A stretch of 64,000 bases of DNA from UBA5239 sp040391785 (GCA_040391785.1 JBEBXH010000002.1:96340-160339); one strand, 5' to 3'; counted from the stretch's first letter, positions 42,066-51,570 are shown. Notes: generated from the letters alone by a model not told the origin. A program made the numbers and translations.

Positions 42066-42106
42066 ATCTATAATAGATTATAATAACCGTTATATACCAG
42101 TGTCAA
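42066..42106 (-). promoter_or_regulatory. Promoter and palindromic operator of cassette C
   Basis: Minus strand: TTGACA (42101-42106), 18 bases, TATAAT (42077-42082). A 13-base palindrome ATCTATAATAGAT (42066-42078) overlaps the -10 and the start site, a natural operator for the GntR-type gene it precedes. Confidence 0.55.
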
Positions 42107-42146
42107 GAGGACAATGTGAAAATAATGCAAAATTTCCGCGATGCGA

Positions 42147-42983
42147 TTATTCCGGCATGGTTCCGGGGGTGGTTTCGCGGCACAGCCGGCGGTAGGCCAG
42201 TGGCGTCCGTCCGAAATGGGCGCGAAAGGCGCGATGGAAGTTGACACTGTCGCCGAAGCCAGACATCTGCGCCACCGCCGCCACCGGCAAATCGGTCGCC
42301 TGCAAGCGCACTGCGGCATAGCGCAGCCGGTAGCCGGTCAACAGTGTCTGAAAGCTGCTGCCGGTGGCTTCGCGCACCGCGTGAATGGTCCGGCTCGGAC
42401 TCAGGTGCAGCGCCTTGGCCAGATCGGCGACCGAGGGATTATTTCGGCAGTGTTGCCTGAGGTAAGCGTGGATGAAAGCACCGCGCTCCAGCGGCGCGTC
42501 GGGAAGCGGTTTTTCATCGGCATCGAACCATTCGCCGAGGCGCGCTGTCAGCTGCCGCAGCCCCTCCATGACCAGTTCGAGTTCGGCCGTGTCGGTTTCC
42601 TCCCCTTCCGGCGCTTCGCCGGCGCCGTCGGCAATACAGGCGAAAGGCAACTTCCCTGCAGGCGGCCGCCGCCAGCCGGCGGTTATGATCAGCAACGGGC
42701 GGTTGCGGCGGTAGAGCGGCATTACCCATTCGAGCAGTCCTTCGTGACAAATCTTGAGCATTCCGTCGCGATGGTTCCAGATGTTGCGGCGCAGTTCATC
42801 GACGTCGAATTCGACGCAGCGGCAGGGAGTCTGCTCCTTGCCCCGACGGCAGGCGGTGTGCCGGTGGACAAAGCGTTCCGGCCCCAGCAGTATGAGGAAT
42901 TCACCCGACAGGTCGTAGAGCGTCACCCGGGTCCGGCTCCATGTTTCGAAGCAGCGGACCGCTTGTTCCGGAATCGATATCAT
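42147..42983 (-). CDS. AraC-family regulator with PocR-like sensor domain
   Basis: 278 residues. N-terminal ligand domain resembles PocR-type sensors: CRRGKEQTPCRC, HRDGMLKICHEGLLEWVMPLY and LLIITAGWRR, with a conserved Cys-His set. C-terminal double HTH at about 178-275 (NPSVADLAKALHLSPSRTIHAVREATG; LPVAAVAQMSGFGDSVNFHRAFRAHFGRTP). Divergent from the beta-helix/rhaA operon; a 15-base direct repeat lies between. Likely activator of rhamnose-related genes, by context. Confidence 0.88.
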   Translation of the reverse strand: MISIPEQAVRCFETWSRTRVTLYDLSGEFLILLGPERFVHRHTACRRGKEQTPCRCVEFDVDELRRNIWNHRDGMLKICHEGLLEWVMPLYRRNRPLLIITAGWRRPPAGKLPFACIADGAGEAPEGEETDTAELELVMEGLRQLTARLGEWFDADEKPLPDAPLERGAFIHAYLRQHCRNNPSVADLAKALHLSPSRTIHAVREATGSSFQTLLTGYRLRYAAVRLQATDLPVAAVAQMSGFGDSVNFHRAFRAHFGRTPLAYRRLCRETTPGTMPE

Positions 42984-43039
42984 AAATAGCGTCTTTTGTT
43001 ATTTATTGGCGGATAATTTATCACAAATAGCGTCTTTTG
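42984..43039. promoter_or_regulatory. Direct-repeat operator between araC-type gene and rhamnose operon
   Basis: AAATAGCGTCTTTTG at 42984-42998 and again at 43025-43039, start-to-start 41 bases, about four helical turns. One copy touches the araC-type start codon, the other lies upstream of a TATAAT (43087-43092) that lacks a good -35, as expected of an activator-dependent promoter. Confidence 0.7.
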
Positions 43040-43124
43040 CAAGTTTTTCGACTGCAATTTATCTGGTGTTTGCGCCGTGCCGGTGTTATAATAATAACAA
43101 TCAACAATTTTACGGATTGCAGAT

Positions 43125-44339
43125 ATGAACAAGCTCACAGGTCAGATGGCCGGAATACGCGAAGGTGAATACAGTTCAGCACCGCGTCTCATCCGGATTG
43201 CCGCAAATAACTCTTCCGGCGAGGATAAACAGATCGCAGATTTCGTCTGTTCCGGAAGTCATGATGAACTCATTATCAACCGGGCTGTTGAATCGTTGAT
43301 TCATGGCGGCACAATTCAGCTGCTCGACGGCGATTATTGCATCGACAGCTTTCCGAATGAAGGCAATTCCGCGATCTTTTTCGGATTCAATAATGGCAAT
43401 GCGCGCGTCATCAATTTTGTCGGTTCGACCGAGAATAAAAGCTACAACACCCGGTTCGGGGTGACGATCCATGTCTCGAAAGAAGCGATCGAGGCGATGG
43501 ATGACTCCGGCATCTACCGTGTCTTTTACGGTTGTGCCGCCAAGCCGGAAGCTCCCGGCGCATTCTTTACATACACCCATGTGAATAATGTCAATTTTGA
43601 TAATTTTTATCTCTATTTTTATGATGCATCCAAGCCCGTCCGGGGGCTTGATTGCAGCAATTTCGGGGCGGTTGAGATCCGGCAGGTCGGCATTTATACC
43701 GAAAAATATTTCCATGATCGTTTTATGCATGTCAGACCGGCCACGCCATGTGCGGGCAGCATCGGGGTCTATTCCGTGCCGAGCTCGAATGATGAAATGG
43801 CCAGAATCGGATACGATACCGTCAATGTCGGCGGACTTTATACCGGCTTTTTCTGCAATGGCGTCGATCACCTGATCATGAAGACTTGTTCGGCGGCCCG
43901 GTGCTGTTACGGTTATATTTTCCGCTCCGGAGCGAAAACGCTCACCATGCTCAACTGTTGCGATGAGGGCAACACGCATCTGCCGAAATTTATCGGCACG
44001 GGGCACCTCAGCTGCATTGATTTCAATATTGAACGGTTCAACGCCGACTATATTCCCTTTGATCCGGCAGGTGATTCGGAGGCGCAAGCTATCGAAGAAA
44101 CATCCGGCGGATGGCACGGTTTTATCTCCTATACGCTCCAGGGCGCTGCATTCGACCTGCGCCGTTTCTGGAAGAAGGGGCACGGGGTCAACTTTCAGAC
44201 GGTCAATTTGGACCACAATCGAACCACTCGCCCTGAATATCCCGAATATCTTGAAACCTGTTTTGATCCTGCAAGTAATAAAACGCTCACCTGGAATGAA
44301 CAAGCCTGGGTGGACGCGATGGGAAATATCGTCCCGTAA
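43125..44339 (+). CDS. Beta-helix (pectate-lyase-like) protein
   Basis: 404 residues, no signal peptide. Begins with the sequence plan of pectate-lyase superfamily proteins (DELIINRAVESLIHGGTIQLLDGDYCID), followed by repeating beta-strand turns rich in Asn, Gly and aromatic residues (VNNVNFDNFYLYF, LIMKTCSAARCCYGYIF, TLTMLNCC), the mark of a right-handed parallel beta-helix. Possibly a cytosolic lyase or hydrolase on rhamnose-containing oligosaccharides, given rhaA 63 bases downstream; catalytic residues not assignable. Confidence 0.65.
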   Translation: MNKLTGQMAGIREGEYSSAPRLIRIAANNSSGEDKQIADFVCSGSHDELIINRAVESLIHGGTIQLLDGDYCIDSFPNEGNSAIFFGFNNGNARVINFVGSTENKSYNTRFGVTIHVSKEAIEAMDDSGIYRVFYGCAAKPEAPGAFFTYTHVNNVNFDNFYLYFYDASKPVRGLDCSNFGAVEIRQVGIYTEKYFHDRFMHVRPATPCAGSIGVYSVPSSNDEMARIGYDTVNVGGLYTGFFCNGVDHLIMKTCSAARCCYGYIFRSGAKTLTMLNCCDEGNTHLPKFIGTGHLSCIDFNIERFNADYIPFDPAGDSEAQAIEETSGGWHGFISYTLQGAAFDLRRFWKKGHGVNFQTVNLDHNRTTRPEYPEYLETCFDPASNKTLTWNEQAWVDAMGNIVP

Positions 44340-44402
44340 GAGGGAATGGAATATTTCCGCAGAGATCAATAACCGAAAATAATACTCAAGGAGAAAATCA
44401 AA

Positions 44403-45665
44403 ATGATCCAGACCGCGTTAATCGAAAAAATGTATGCACTTGCCAAAGAACGGTATCAGGAATTCGGTATTGATACCGATGAAGCCATCCGTATTCTCGG
44501 GCAGATCCCGATTTCAGTTCAGTGCTGGCAGGGCGATGATATCGGCGGCTATGAAAAAGTCAAGGGCGGCGCTGGCGGCGGCATCCTTGCGACCGGTAAT
44601 TATCCCGGCAAAGCGCGCACGGCGGATGAACTGCGCCAGGATGTGAACAAACTCATGGAGTTGGTCGGGGGAAAATTGCGTTTCGCTCTACATGCGATTT
44701 ATCTGGAAGCGGACGAGGCGGTGGACCGCCGCGAGATCAAGCCCGAACACTTTGCCAACTGGACCGCATGGGCCAAAGAAAAAGGCATCGGACTCGACTT
44801 CAACCCGACCTTTTTCGGGCATCCGATGGCCGCGGAAGGATTCACGCTTTCCTCGCCCAAAGACGAGGTGCGTCAATTCTGGGTCGATCATGCCAAAGCC
44901 TGCCGGGTCATCTGCGATTATTTCGGCCGCGAACTGGGCTCGCCCTGCGTCATGAATACCTGGATCCCGGATGGTTTCAAGGACATTCCGGTGGACCGCC
45001 GCGGTGCTCGGGCCCGGCTGAAAGATTCTCTGGATCAGATCTTTGCCGTTGAATTTTCCAAAAAGAATCTGCTGGACTCCGTGGAATGTAAACTTTTTGG
45101 TATCGGCATGGAAAGCTGCACGGTCGGCAGTCATGAGTTTTATATGAATTATGCCAAAGAACACGATCTGATGCTGACCATTGATGCCGGGCACTTCCAT
45201 CCGACTGAGCAGATCAGCGACAAGATCAGTTCCATTCTGCTTTTTTCCGAAGAGATGCTGCTGCACATCAGCCGCCCGGTCCGCTGGGACTCCGACCACG
45301 TCGTCATCTTTGACGATGAGCTGCAGTATACCTGCAATGAGGTCATCCGCAACGGCGTTGACCGTATTCATATCGGCATGGACTACTTCGATGCCACGAT
45401 CAACCGCCTCGCGGCCTGGGCGATCGGTTATCGCAATATCCAGAAGGCACTGTGCAAAGCGCTTCTTGAGCCCTTTGTCATGCTGCAGCAGATGGAATTC
45501 AATGGCGATTATACCGGGCGCCTCGCGGTGTCGGAAGAACTCAAAGCCATGCCGTTTCAGGCGGTTTTCGATTATTTCTGCCTGAAAAACAATGTCCCGG
45601 TCGGCAATGACATGCTCTCGGTGATCCGCGACTACGAAAAAAATGTTCAGCTGAAAAGAGGTTGA
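44403..45665 (+). CDS. rhaA: L-rhamnose isomerase
   Basis: 420 residues, the usual length. Converts L-rhamnose to L-rhamnulose in the cytosol with Mn2+. Signature segments: SVQCWQGDDIGGYE near 40, GGILATGNYPGKART, LDFNPTFFGHPMA, GSHEFYMNYA, LTIDAGHFHPTEQISDK and WDSDHVVIFDDEL, carrying the metal-binding Glu/Asp/His. AAGGAG precedes the ATG. Followed after three bases by a cupin gene. No rhamnulokinase or aldolase gene in the window. Confidence 0.96.
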   Translation: MIQTALIEKMYALAKERYQEFGIDTDEAIRILGQIPISVQCWQGDDIGGYEKVKGGAGGGILATGNYPGKARTADELRQDVNKLMELVGGKLRFALHAIYLEADEAVDRREIKPEHFANWTAWAKEKGIGLDFNPTFFGHPMAAEGFTLSSPKDEVRQFWVDHAKACRVICDYFGRELGSPCVMNTWIPDGFKDIPVDRRGARARLKDSLDQIFAVEFSKKNLLDSVECKLFGIGMESCTVGSHEFYMNYAKEHDLMLTIDAGHFHPTEQISDKISSILLFSEEMLLHISRPVRWDSDHVVIFDDELQYTCNEVIRNGVDRIHIGMDYFDATINRLAAWAIGYRNIQKALCKALLEPFVMLQQMEFNGDYTGRLAVSEELKAMPFQAVFDYFCLKNNVPVGNDMLSVIRDYEKNVQLKRG

Positions 45666-45668
45666 AAT

Positions 45669-46178
45669 ATGAAGACGGTCAAAGTTCAGACACTGACCCG
45701 CGATGCTTTTCGCCGTTATGGCTCTTATGCTCCGCTGATCGACCCCATGGAGGAAGAGGCCGCCGGTCCCAAGGATGCGGAAACCGTATTTTTCCGTGAC
45801 CTGCTCCAGCAGGATCTCGACGGCGGGGCTCCCTCGTATTCCACCTGCCGGGTTCTGCCGCGTCCGATGCAAATAACCGAGGTGGAATTTCACGATCACA
45901 CCTGTGAAGTCGCTATTCCTCTGGATGGGGATGCGATTCTGTGGTTTGCCCCGGCGACTCCCGGCAAAACATTTCCCGCCGACAAGGTGGAAGCGTTCTA
46001 TGTCCCGCAGGGATATGTGGTTTCGGTTCGCCCGGGCGTCTGGCACCATGCGGCGTATGCCGTTAAGGATAAGCCGCTGAATGTGCTGATTGTCCTGCCG
46101 GAGCGAACCTACGTCAATGATGCATACTGTGCTTCCTTGCCCAAGGATGAACAGATCCGGATCATCATGCCAGAATGA
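45669..46178 (+). CDS. Cupin-fold protein of the ureidoglycolate lyase-like group
   Basis: 169 residues. Central HDHTCEVAIPLDGDAILWFAP and VPQGYVVSVRPGVWHHAAYAV match the AllA-type cupin fold. In this setting, coupled to rhaA, a purine-degradation role is unlikely; a sugar-handling job (for example on rhamnose or its ring-opened form) fits better but is inference. The 3' end overlaps the convergent GH29-like gene by 14 bases. Confidence 0.7.
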   Translation: MKTVKVQTLTRDAFRRYGSYAPLIDPMEEEAAGPKDAETVFFRDLLQQDLDGGAPSYSTCRVLPRPMQITEVEFHDHTCEVAIPLDGDAILWFAPATPGKTFPADKVEAFYVPQGYVVSVRPGVWHHAAYAVKDKPLNVLIVLPERTYVNDAYCASLPKDEQIRIIMPE

Positions 46179-47913
46179 CGTACCGGCTGTTCGTAGCGCA
46201 GACATTGGTGGAGCCGAACAGCGTCACGTATTCATAGTTGCCGTCGATGCCGGTATGGAGCGCGGCTTCGAAAAGCAGCGGATGCTGGTCGCTGGACAGC
46301 AGCGAAAGCGGCAGTTCACCCTCACAGCGGAACCCGGAATCGGTCCATTCGCTTTGCAGGAAGGTATCCTGCCGTTGGATCGGCTGGAAATCGACCTGTT
46401 CCAGTAAATGGGCTTTGCCGGGGACCGCGAAAAGCTGCCGTTCATATCGCGTATGGGGCAATGCGGAGCCGAAAATTTCCAGGCAACTGCCCCGGATGAA
46501 TTCCGGGCGCTGCAGTTCGTCCTGTGCTTCCAGGCGGAAACGCAATTTCCCGGGGTTCGGTTTGTTAAGGATGATCGTGCCGACTTTGCGGCCGTCGGGC
46601 AGGCGGAACTCAAAGGATTGCTCTGTGGAATTCAGCTGGATCTGACGCCGGAATGGAATCACCAGTTCACGGGTAACCCGGCCGATGTGAACGCGGATGT
46701 TGCTTTCGCTACCGGTCGGCGGAGCCGTGAATTTCAGTGTACAGCAGTTCTCCGCGCCCGGAGCAAGGCGGTACGGAAATTCTTCGGCTGCCAGTTTCAG
46801 ATCGGGGCTGGAAAAGGAGACCTTGCCTTGAAGCGGAAAACTGCGGGTATTGCGGAATTTCAGCTCGATTTCGCCGTCGCCGCCGGGGATGGGGTAAACG
46901 GCCTTCGGCTGCATCAGCGGGCTGACCATCAACCGCGGCAAGGGCAGGGCGGGCGGCTCCGGCAGGACGCGGCCCGGGTTGACCGCCCGGCCGAGTGCCC
47001 CGAGCAGCTCCATGAAGTCCGCGGGAATCGTGCCGTTCCGTTCGAACGGAATATCCCAGGTTACGGCGCCGCCCATATCGGTGATGTTGCGTGTGGCGGC
47101 AATCAGGGAGTCCGCTGTATAACGCGGTTTGCGCCATCCCCACCATTCGCCGATATACGACAATACGTGCGTCTGCGCCTGTTCTTCGTACCGCCCGAGG
47201 GCAATGACCTGTTCCGGGTACTGGCATTCGCCCGCAGTATAGTCTTCCTCCGGGGCGGCGGTGATCAGTTCCGGGTCGGCCACGCCGGGGTTCCAGGCGA
47301 CCAGCGAATCGGGGTTGCCGGCCCGCATGGCCGCGGCGAAACTGCCGAAATTCGGCGGATCCGGGTGCCGGTACATGATCCGGTTGGTATCGAGGTAGCA
47401 GCCGTCGATCCACCAGCCTTTGACCAGCGAACCCCAACGCAGCGACCACTCGCGGATGATGAGTTCCCATTTCTGCTGAAACGAAACCATCCGCTCGGAG
47501 CAGTTCTCCACATCGTGGTAATCAAAGGCCCGCATGGCCTGATGGTCGCGGTTCGGCGCGTTGGCCGGCAAATACGCAAAGAGCGGAATGCCGTACTTCG
47601 CCAGCTCAAGTGCCAGATCCGCGATCAGGTCGCGCTTCGAACAATGCGATTCGGGATAACCGACAATCGTATCATAGGTGTGGTTCGGGGCGCAGAAAAA
47701 TCCGGAATTCTGCCCGATCGTCAGCATGAAATACCCCGCGCCGACCTCATGCAACTGCTTTGCCAGCGCCTTGACATCGAAACCCTCGACGACACGGTTC
47801 CATTCGGCGGGCGTCATGTCCGCCCGATTGTAAAGGCAACTCAGGAAATGCATGAAAGCGCCCCATTTCAGGTCATGCAGCAGATTCTTAGAATTTGAAT
47901 ACTTTGGCTTCAT
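46165..47913 (-). CDS. GH29-like alpha-L-fucosidase family protein, cassette D
   Basis: 582 residues, no signal peptide. N-terminal barrel matches alpha-L-fucosidase: KWGAFMHFLS, the KQLHEVGAGYFMLTIGQNSG strand, KRDLIADLALELAKYGI, and VKGWWIDGCY near 163-172 with the probable nucleophile Asp at about 169. The C-terminal 250 residues are beta-sandwiches. Cytosolic location suggests it works on imported oligosaccharides. Its start overlaps the upstream gene's stop by 26 bases. Confidence 0.75.
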   Translation of the reverse strand: MKPKYSNSKNLLHDLKWGAFMHFLSCLYNRADMTPAEWNRVVEGFDVKALAKQLHEVGAGYFMLTIGQNSGFFCAPNHTYDTIVGYPESHCSKRDLIADLALELAKYGIPLFAYLPANAPNRDHQAMRAFDYHDVENCSERMVSFQQKWELIIREWSLRWGSLVKGWWIDGCYLDTNRIMYRHPDPPNFGSFAAAMRAGNPDSLVAWNPGVADPELITAAPEEDYTAGECQYPEQVIALGRYEEQAQTHVLSYIGEWWGWRKPRYTADSLIAATRNITDMGGAVTWDIPFERNGTIPADFMELLGALGRAVNPGRVLPEPPALPLPRLMVSPLMQPKAVYPIPGGDGEIELKFRNTRSFPLQGKVSFSSPDLKLAAEEFPYRLAPGAENCCTLKFTAPPTGSESNIRVHIGRVTRELVIPFRRQIQLNSTEQSFEFRLPDGRKVGTIILNKPNPGKLRFRLEAQDELQRPEFIRGSCLEIFGSALPHTRYERQLFAVPGKAHLLEQVDFQPIQRQDTFLQSEWTDSGFRCEGELPLSLLSSDQHPLLFEAALHTGIDGNYEYVTLFGSTNVCATNSRYVILA

Positions 47914-49771
47914 AGGGAGCGAATTCCAGCGTTTGGTTCAAGATGGTGGATTTGATGGCGGCAGTGGCCGGACGGGCGGTCATGTTCACCGCGATCAGGT
48001 ATTTGACGCCGTTCACTTCTTTGGCGGCGAGGTCGATACTGCGATTGTTGCAGCTTACCTTGATCGGAGTGCCGGTGTTCAGGATGAAATCGGAGAGATC
48101 GCGGATCTCGGCATTCAGCTTCGTCATTTCGTCGTAGAGCAAGCTCGCGGGCAGCCACCAGTGTTTGCGGGCGGGGTCGAGGCTCATGCCGGTAGCGCTC
48201 GACGGAAATTCTTTGATCCGGCAGTCAAACGGCAGGTGCCCGTAATCTTCATTGTACGAATAATAAACGAACGCCCGCGCACCGTTGAGGATACCCAGAT
48301 AAATCTGCGCCCGGAGCTGTTCCGGAGTCGGCTCCGGCCCGTTGTAGATGAAGGCCTGGGGAGTGAAACCGAAGACGATTTCCGGTTTCCCGGCGAGAAG
48401 GGCGCGAATCTCTTTCATGCCCTGCGACAACTCGGTCAGATCGGTGTCTTTTTCCCGGATCACGTATTTGTCGTAGAGGAACACATCGAGGAAGGGGCTG
48501 GTTTTTTCCATCAGTTCCAGGCTTTCCGTGGCGTAATTGGCGCAGAAAATCACACTGCGGGGGGCCAGCACCTTCAGGTCGCCGTACATTTGGCGCGCCT
48601 GTACGCTGGCTTCGCCGCCGGAGGCCTCATCCAGACCGTAATAACCAATAATATTCGAATCCGGCGTGAATTTCAGTTTCAGTCCGGTCGTATAGTTAAG
48701 CATCTGTGGCACGATCAAGAGGTTGTTGGCTTTTGCATATTCGTTGAATTCCGGATAATCCTCGCCATGCGGCCCTAATACGGAGTGCAGGGTATTGAAG
48801 CCGTGCGCGGCGATTTCACGATACTGCTCGGCCAGCGGCACCGCTTTTTTGCCGAGGCGCACGGTGACATCGTTGGCGCGGTTCATATTCCAGAGGCCGG
48901 CATGATAGAGGCCGAGCGGAATGAACGGCTTGCCCTGATAATACAGCGTACCGTTATGGACATAGGAATTGACTTCGGAGGGTTTGGCTTTGAGGAAGCC
49001 GACTTCCAGCGCTTCGCCTTTGTTTCCGGCGCGGTCGCTCACTTCGGCCACGACACGGTATTCGCCGTCCGGCAAGGCGGAACTGTTGAGTTGCCAGAGT
49101 GTTTCCGGCCATTTGACGATGCCGGAAACGGAGAGCACGACTTCATCGCCGCGGCGGACGGAAATGACCCATTTGCCGCCGTCATAACGCTTCAGCGGAT
49201 GAAGCCGTCCGCCCAGCATGTCCGACGAAATTCCCCGCAGCAGCACGCGGCTCCCGGGCGAAGTCAGGAAAAGCTCGCCGCACGCATTCGAATCGTCCAC
49301 GGTCAACGAGATATCCTTGATTTCAAGCATTTCCCCGGTATTGAGCATGCCCTCCCAGATGAACTCGAAAACACTGGATTTGTTCAGGCCGCTCAGAGGG
49401 ATGGTGAAGGTGCATTCCTGCCACTCTTTCTTGAGTCCAATACTATCGCGGGTACAGGGCGGATTCGCGCCCGGCGAGGCGCTGATGCAGGAAACCAGAT
49501 AATTCGGCTCGGCGGCCTGGCTGCGCGCCTGGAATTTCAACGTCATCTTGCCGTTGGGGTCAAATTCCGGCATGTTCTGGTAAACGGATAAAACGCATTT
49601 CCGGCCGGAGCTTTTATCGATCTTTACCTGCAAATCATTGCCTTTCGCCCGGCGCGAAACGGTGCAGGAATCGAAAAAGACCTGATTGCGCCATTTATCA
49701 CCCAGAATAGAATCACCGGCGATAATTTGAAGCGTGAAAACCAGAGCGAATAAAGTCAATAGATGTCTCAT
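47888..49771 (-). CDS. Secreted TIM-barrel glycan-active protein, cassette D
   Basis: 627 residues with a signal peptide (MRHLLTLFALVFTLQIIAG). Residues 25-160 form a CBM-like beta-sandwich (GKMTLKFQARSQAAEPNYLV, EWQECTFTIPLSGL). A Big-like strand region follows, then from about 290 a barrel domain (GKPFIPLGLYHAGLWN, AAHGFNTLHSVLG, IIGYYGLDEASGG, ARAFVYYSYNEDYG). Resembles uncharacterised glycoside-hydrolase-like proteins of PVC bacteria; no GH family assigned. Third gene of the operon after regulator and pseudopilin. Confidence 0.7.
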   Translation of the reverse strand: MRHLLTLFALVFTLQIIAGDSILGDKWRNQVFFDSCTVSRRAKGNDLQVKIDKSSGRKCVLSVYQNMPEFDPNGKMTLKFQARSQAAEPNYLVSCISASPGANPPCTRDSIGLKKEWQECTFTIPLSGLNKSSVFEFIWEGMLNTGEMLEIKDISLTVDDSNACGELFLTSPGSRVLLRGISSDMLGGRLHPLKRYDGGKWVISVRRGDEVVLSVSGIVKWPETLWQLNSSALPDGEYRVVAEVSDRAGNKGEALEVGFLKAKPSEVNSYVHNGTLYYQGKPFIPLGLYHAGLWNMNRANDVTVRLGKKAVPLAEQYREIAAHGFNTLHSVLGPHGEDYPEFNEYAKANNLLIVPQMLNYTTGLKLKFTPDSNIIGYYGLDEASGGEASVQARQMYGDLKVLAPRSVIFCANYATESLELMEKTSPFLDVFLYDKYVIREKDTDLTELSQGMKEIRALLAGKPEIVFGFTPQAFIYNGPEPTPEQLRAQIYLGILNGARAFVYYSYNEDYGHLPFDCRIKEFPSSATGMSLDPARKHWWLPASLLYDEMTKLNAEIRDLSDFILNTGTPIKVSCNNRSIDLAAKEVNGVKYLIAVNMTARPATAAIKSTILNQTLEFAPYEAKVFKF

Positions 49772-49795
49772 TGGAATACCTTATTTTTATGTTTT

Positions 49796-50500
49796 TTACA
49801 GGGCAATGAATTCGAGGGTATAGAATTTGACGCCGTTGGCGTACTCAAGGTCGACAAAATCGCCCCTGGCAATCGCACTCACATGACCGTCGCCAAACAA
49901 TGTATTGGCGCGGGTATTGTGCCGCCCGGCCGTTTTGCACGGCAAATCGGCGCCGAAAAAGTAAAGCTGATAAGTTTGAATCAGGTTCACCGTACCCGTC
50001 TCCACCGAATCCGCGATGAAAAGAAAAGCAGCCGGACTCATTTTATATTCAAGCCCTTCGTTGGAAACGATCTTGCCGCTGAATCGGTAAGAATTATTGC
50101 TCGAGCCCAAGTCCCTGTCCGCAAGGCGCATACCGTAAATCTGCACGGTATTGACATATGCCTTGTTGCCGCTGGACGGGCATACCCCGATATAGGGCCT
50201 GCCTTCCTGGTAGCCCGGCAGATAGCCATTTCTGGACAGCGCCGGTATGTGCGTATACCACCCCTCGGCGTATCCGTCGATGGCGCCATAGTAAGTGGAG
50301 TGGGAGGTGGACCAGCCGTCGTTGCTGTCGGCATACTGGAACTGGGCGAGGCCGATCTGCTTGAGTTGGTTGGTACAACTTACGGCATGGGCTTTTTCCC
50401 GGGCTTTGTTCAGCGCCGGGAGCAGCATTGCCGCCAATATGGCGATAATTGCGATGACGACCAGGAGCTCGATAAGTGTGAATTTTTTACCTTGTTTCAT
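49796..50500 (-). CDS. Pseudopilin-like protein, cassette D
   Basis: 234 residues. Leader MKQGKK, then FTLIELLVVIAIIAI, Glu+5, LLPALNKAREKAHAVSC, C-terminal FGDGHVSAIARGDFVDLEYA. Lys before the cleavage point. 14 bases after the GntR stop and 24 bases before the secreted enzyme. Body is Tyr/Gly-rich as in the other four copies but otherwise poorly conserved. Confidence 0.88.
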   Translation of the reverse strand: MKQGKKFTLIELLVVIAIIAILAAMLLPALNKAREKAHAVSCTNQLKQIGLAQFQYADSNDGWSTSHSTYYGAIDGYAEGWYTHIPALSRNGYLPGYQEGRPYIGVCPSSGNKAYVNTVQIYGMRLADRDLGSSNNSYRFSGKIVSNEGLEYKMSPAAFLFIADSVETGTVNLIQTYQLYFFGADLPCKTAGRHNTRANTLFGDGHVSAIARGDFVDLEYANGVKFYTLEFIAL

Positions 50501-50514
50501 GAAATTTTCCTCCT

Positions 50515-51570
50515 TTATCGGGTTTTAATAATGAAATTCGGTGATATCAATCTTATTTCTTTGGGTAACTGTGGTTTCCGGATCCGGCGGCAGAGCATCT
50601 GAACGGCGGTCCGGCTGATCTGTTCTTTGGGCATTTCCGCAGTGGCGATGTCGAGCTGGTTCCAGCCGGCGGGCGAAATATCGCATTGCGCCACCGGCAG
50701 GTGCGTCATTCCCCCCAGGCACAGTTCATCCAGCAGTTCCGCCCAGAAACAACTGCAGAAAATACCGTCCGGCTGTTTCGACAGGATCCTCCGGAACATG
50801 CCCTGATCCGATTTCTGGCCGGTAATTTCGCCGCAAAGTTCCGGCAGCAGCTCCACGCCTTCCTTGCGCAAAGCCTCGCGAAATACGTCGAAACGGTAGC
50901 TGACCGTGTCCAGCTCGAGCAGCCAGCAAAAAGCCGCGATCCGGCGGCAGCCGCGCTCCAGCAGCCATTGCGCCAGCTTGTGGGAGCCGACCGCGACATT
51001 CGAGCCGACCGCATCGCAATCCAGATCATCATAATACATGGCAAAAAGTACGAGCGGATAATTTTCGCGGCTTAAGTTCTCGATATACCCGTAATCCTCG
51101 CGCCCGCTGGGATAAAGGATGACGCCGCTGCAGTTTTTGCGCGCCCGCTCAAAGGCCTTTCGCATATCTGCCGTGTCTTCCCATTTGTACGAGTAGATCT
51201 CCAACCGGTAACCGCGTGCCACCGTCTCCTCCTCGATCGCCGCCAGCGCGGCGTCCCAGCGCGAGGAAATCGGAAAAACCAGTCCTATGGTCTGATCCGC
51301 CGAGCGCGGATCGAATTGATCCAGGCTCGACGCCAGTACCGTGCCGCGCCGCCGGATCCGCCGGACCAGATTCTCCTCGGCCAGCATGCCAAGCGCCTGC
51401 GACACCGTATTGCGGCTGACGTTGAACATGGTGCACAGCTCCAATTCCCGCGGCAATACCCCAGCCTTGAGTGCTTCGGGAGTTTCGATATAATTCCTGA
51501 GCGCTTCGTGCAGCTGCAGATACAGCGGCCGCCCCGAGTCCCGATCAAGAACATATTCGTTAAGTTTCAT
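50515..51570 (-). CDS. GntR/LacI-type chimeric regulator, cassette D
   Basis: 351 residues from the ATG at 51570, which has AGGAG ten bases upstream; the longer frame to 51618 covers the promoter. GntR wHTH at about 10-75 (PLYLQLHEALRNYI, LCTMFNVSRNTVSQALGMLAEENLVRRIRRRGTV), then a LacI-like effector domain (TIGLVFPISSRWDAALAAIEEE, CSGVILYPSGRED). Heads the cassette D operon. Confidence 0.88.
   Translation of the reverse strand: MKLNEYVLDRDSGRPLYLQLHEALRNYIETPEALKAGVLPRELELCTMFNVSRNTVSQALGMLAEENLVRRIRRRGTVLASSLDQFDPRSADQTIGLVFPISSRWDAALAAIEEETVARGYRLEIYSYKWEDTADMRKAFERARKNCSGVILYPSGREDYGYIENLSRENYPLVLFAMYYDDLDCDAVGSNVAVGSHKLAQWLLERGCRRIAAFCWLLELDTVSYRFDVFREALRKEGVELLPELCGEITGQKSDQGMFRRILSKQPDGIFCSCFWAELLDELCLGGMTHLPVAQCDISPAGWNQLDIATAEMPKEQISRTAVQMLCRRIRKPQLPKEIRLISPNFIIKTR

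Noticed and set aside
46408..47898. 496-residue plus-strand frame opposite the GH29-like gene
   Set aside because: No ribosome site or motif; the minus-strand protein has clear fucosidase features.
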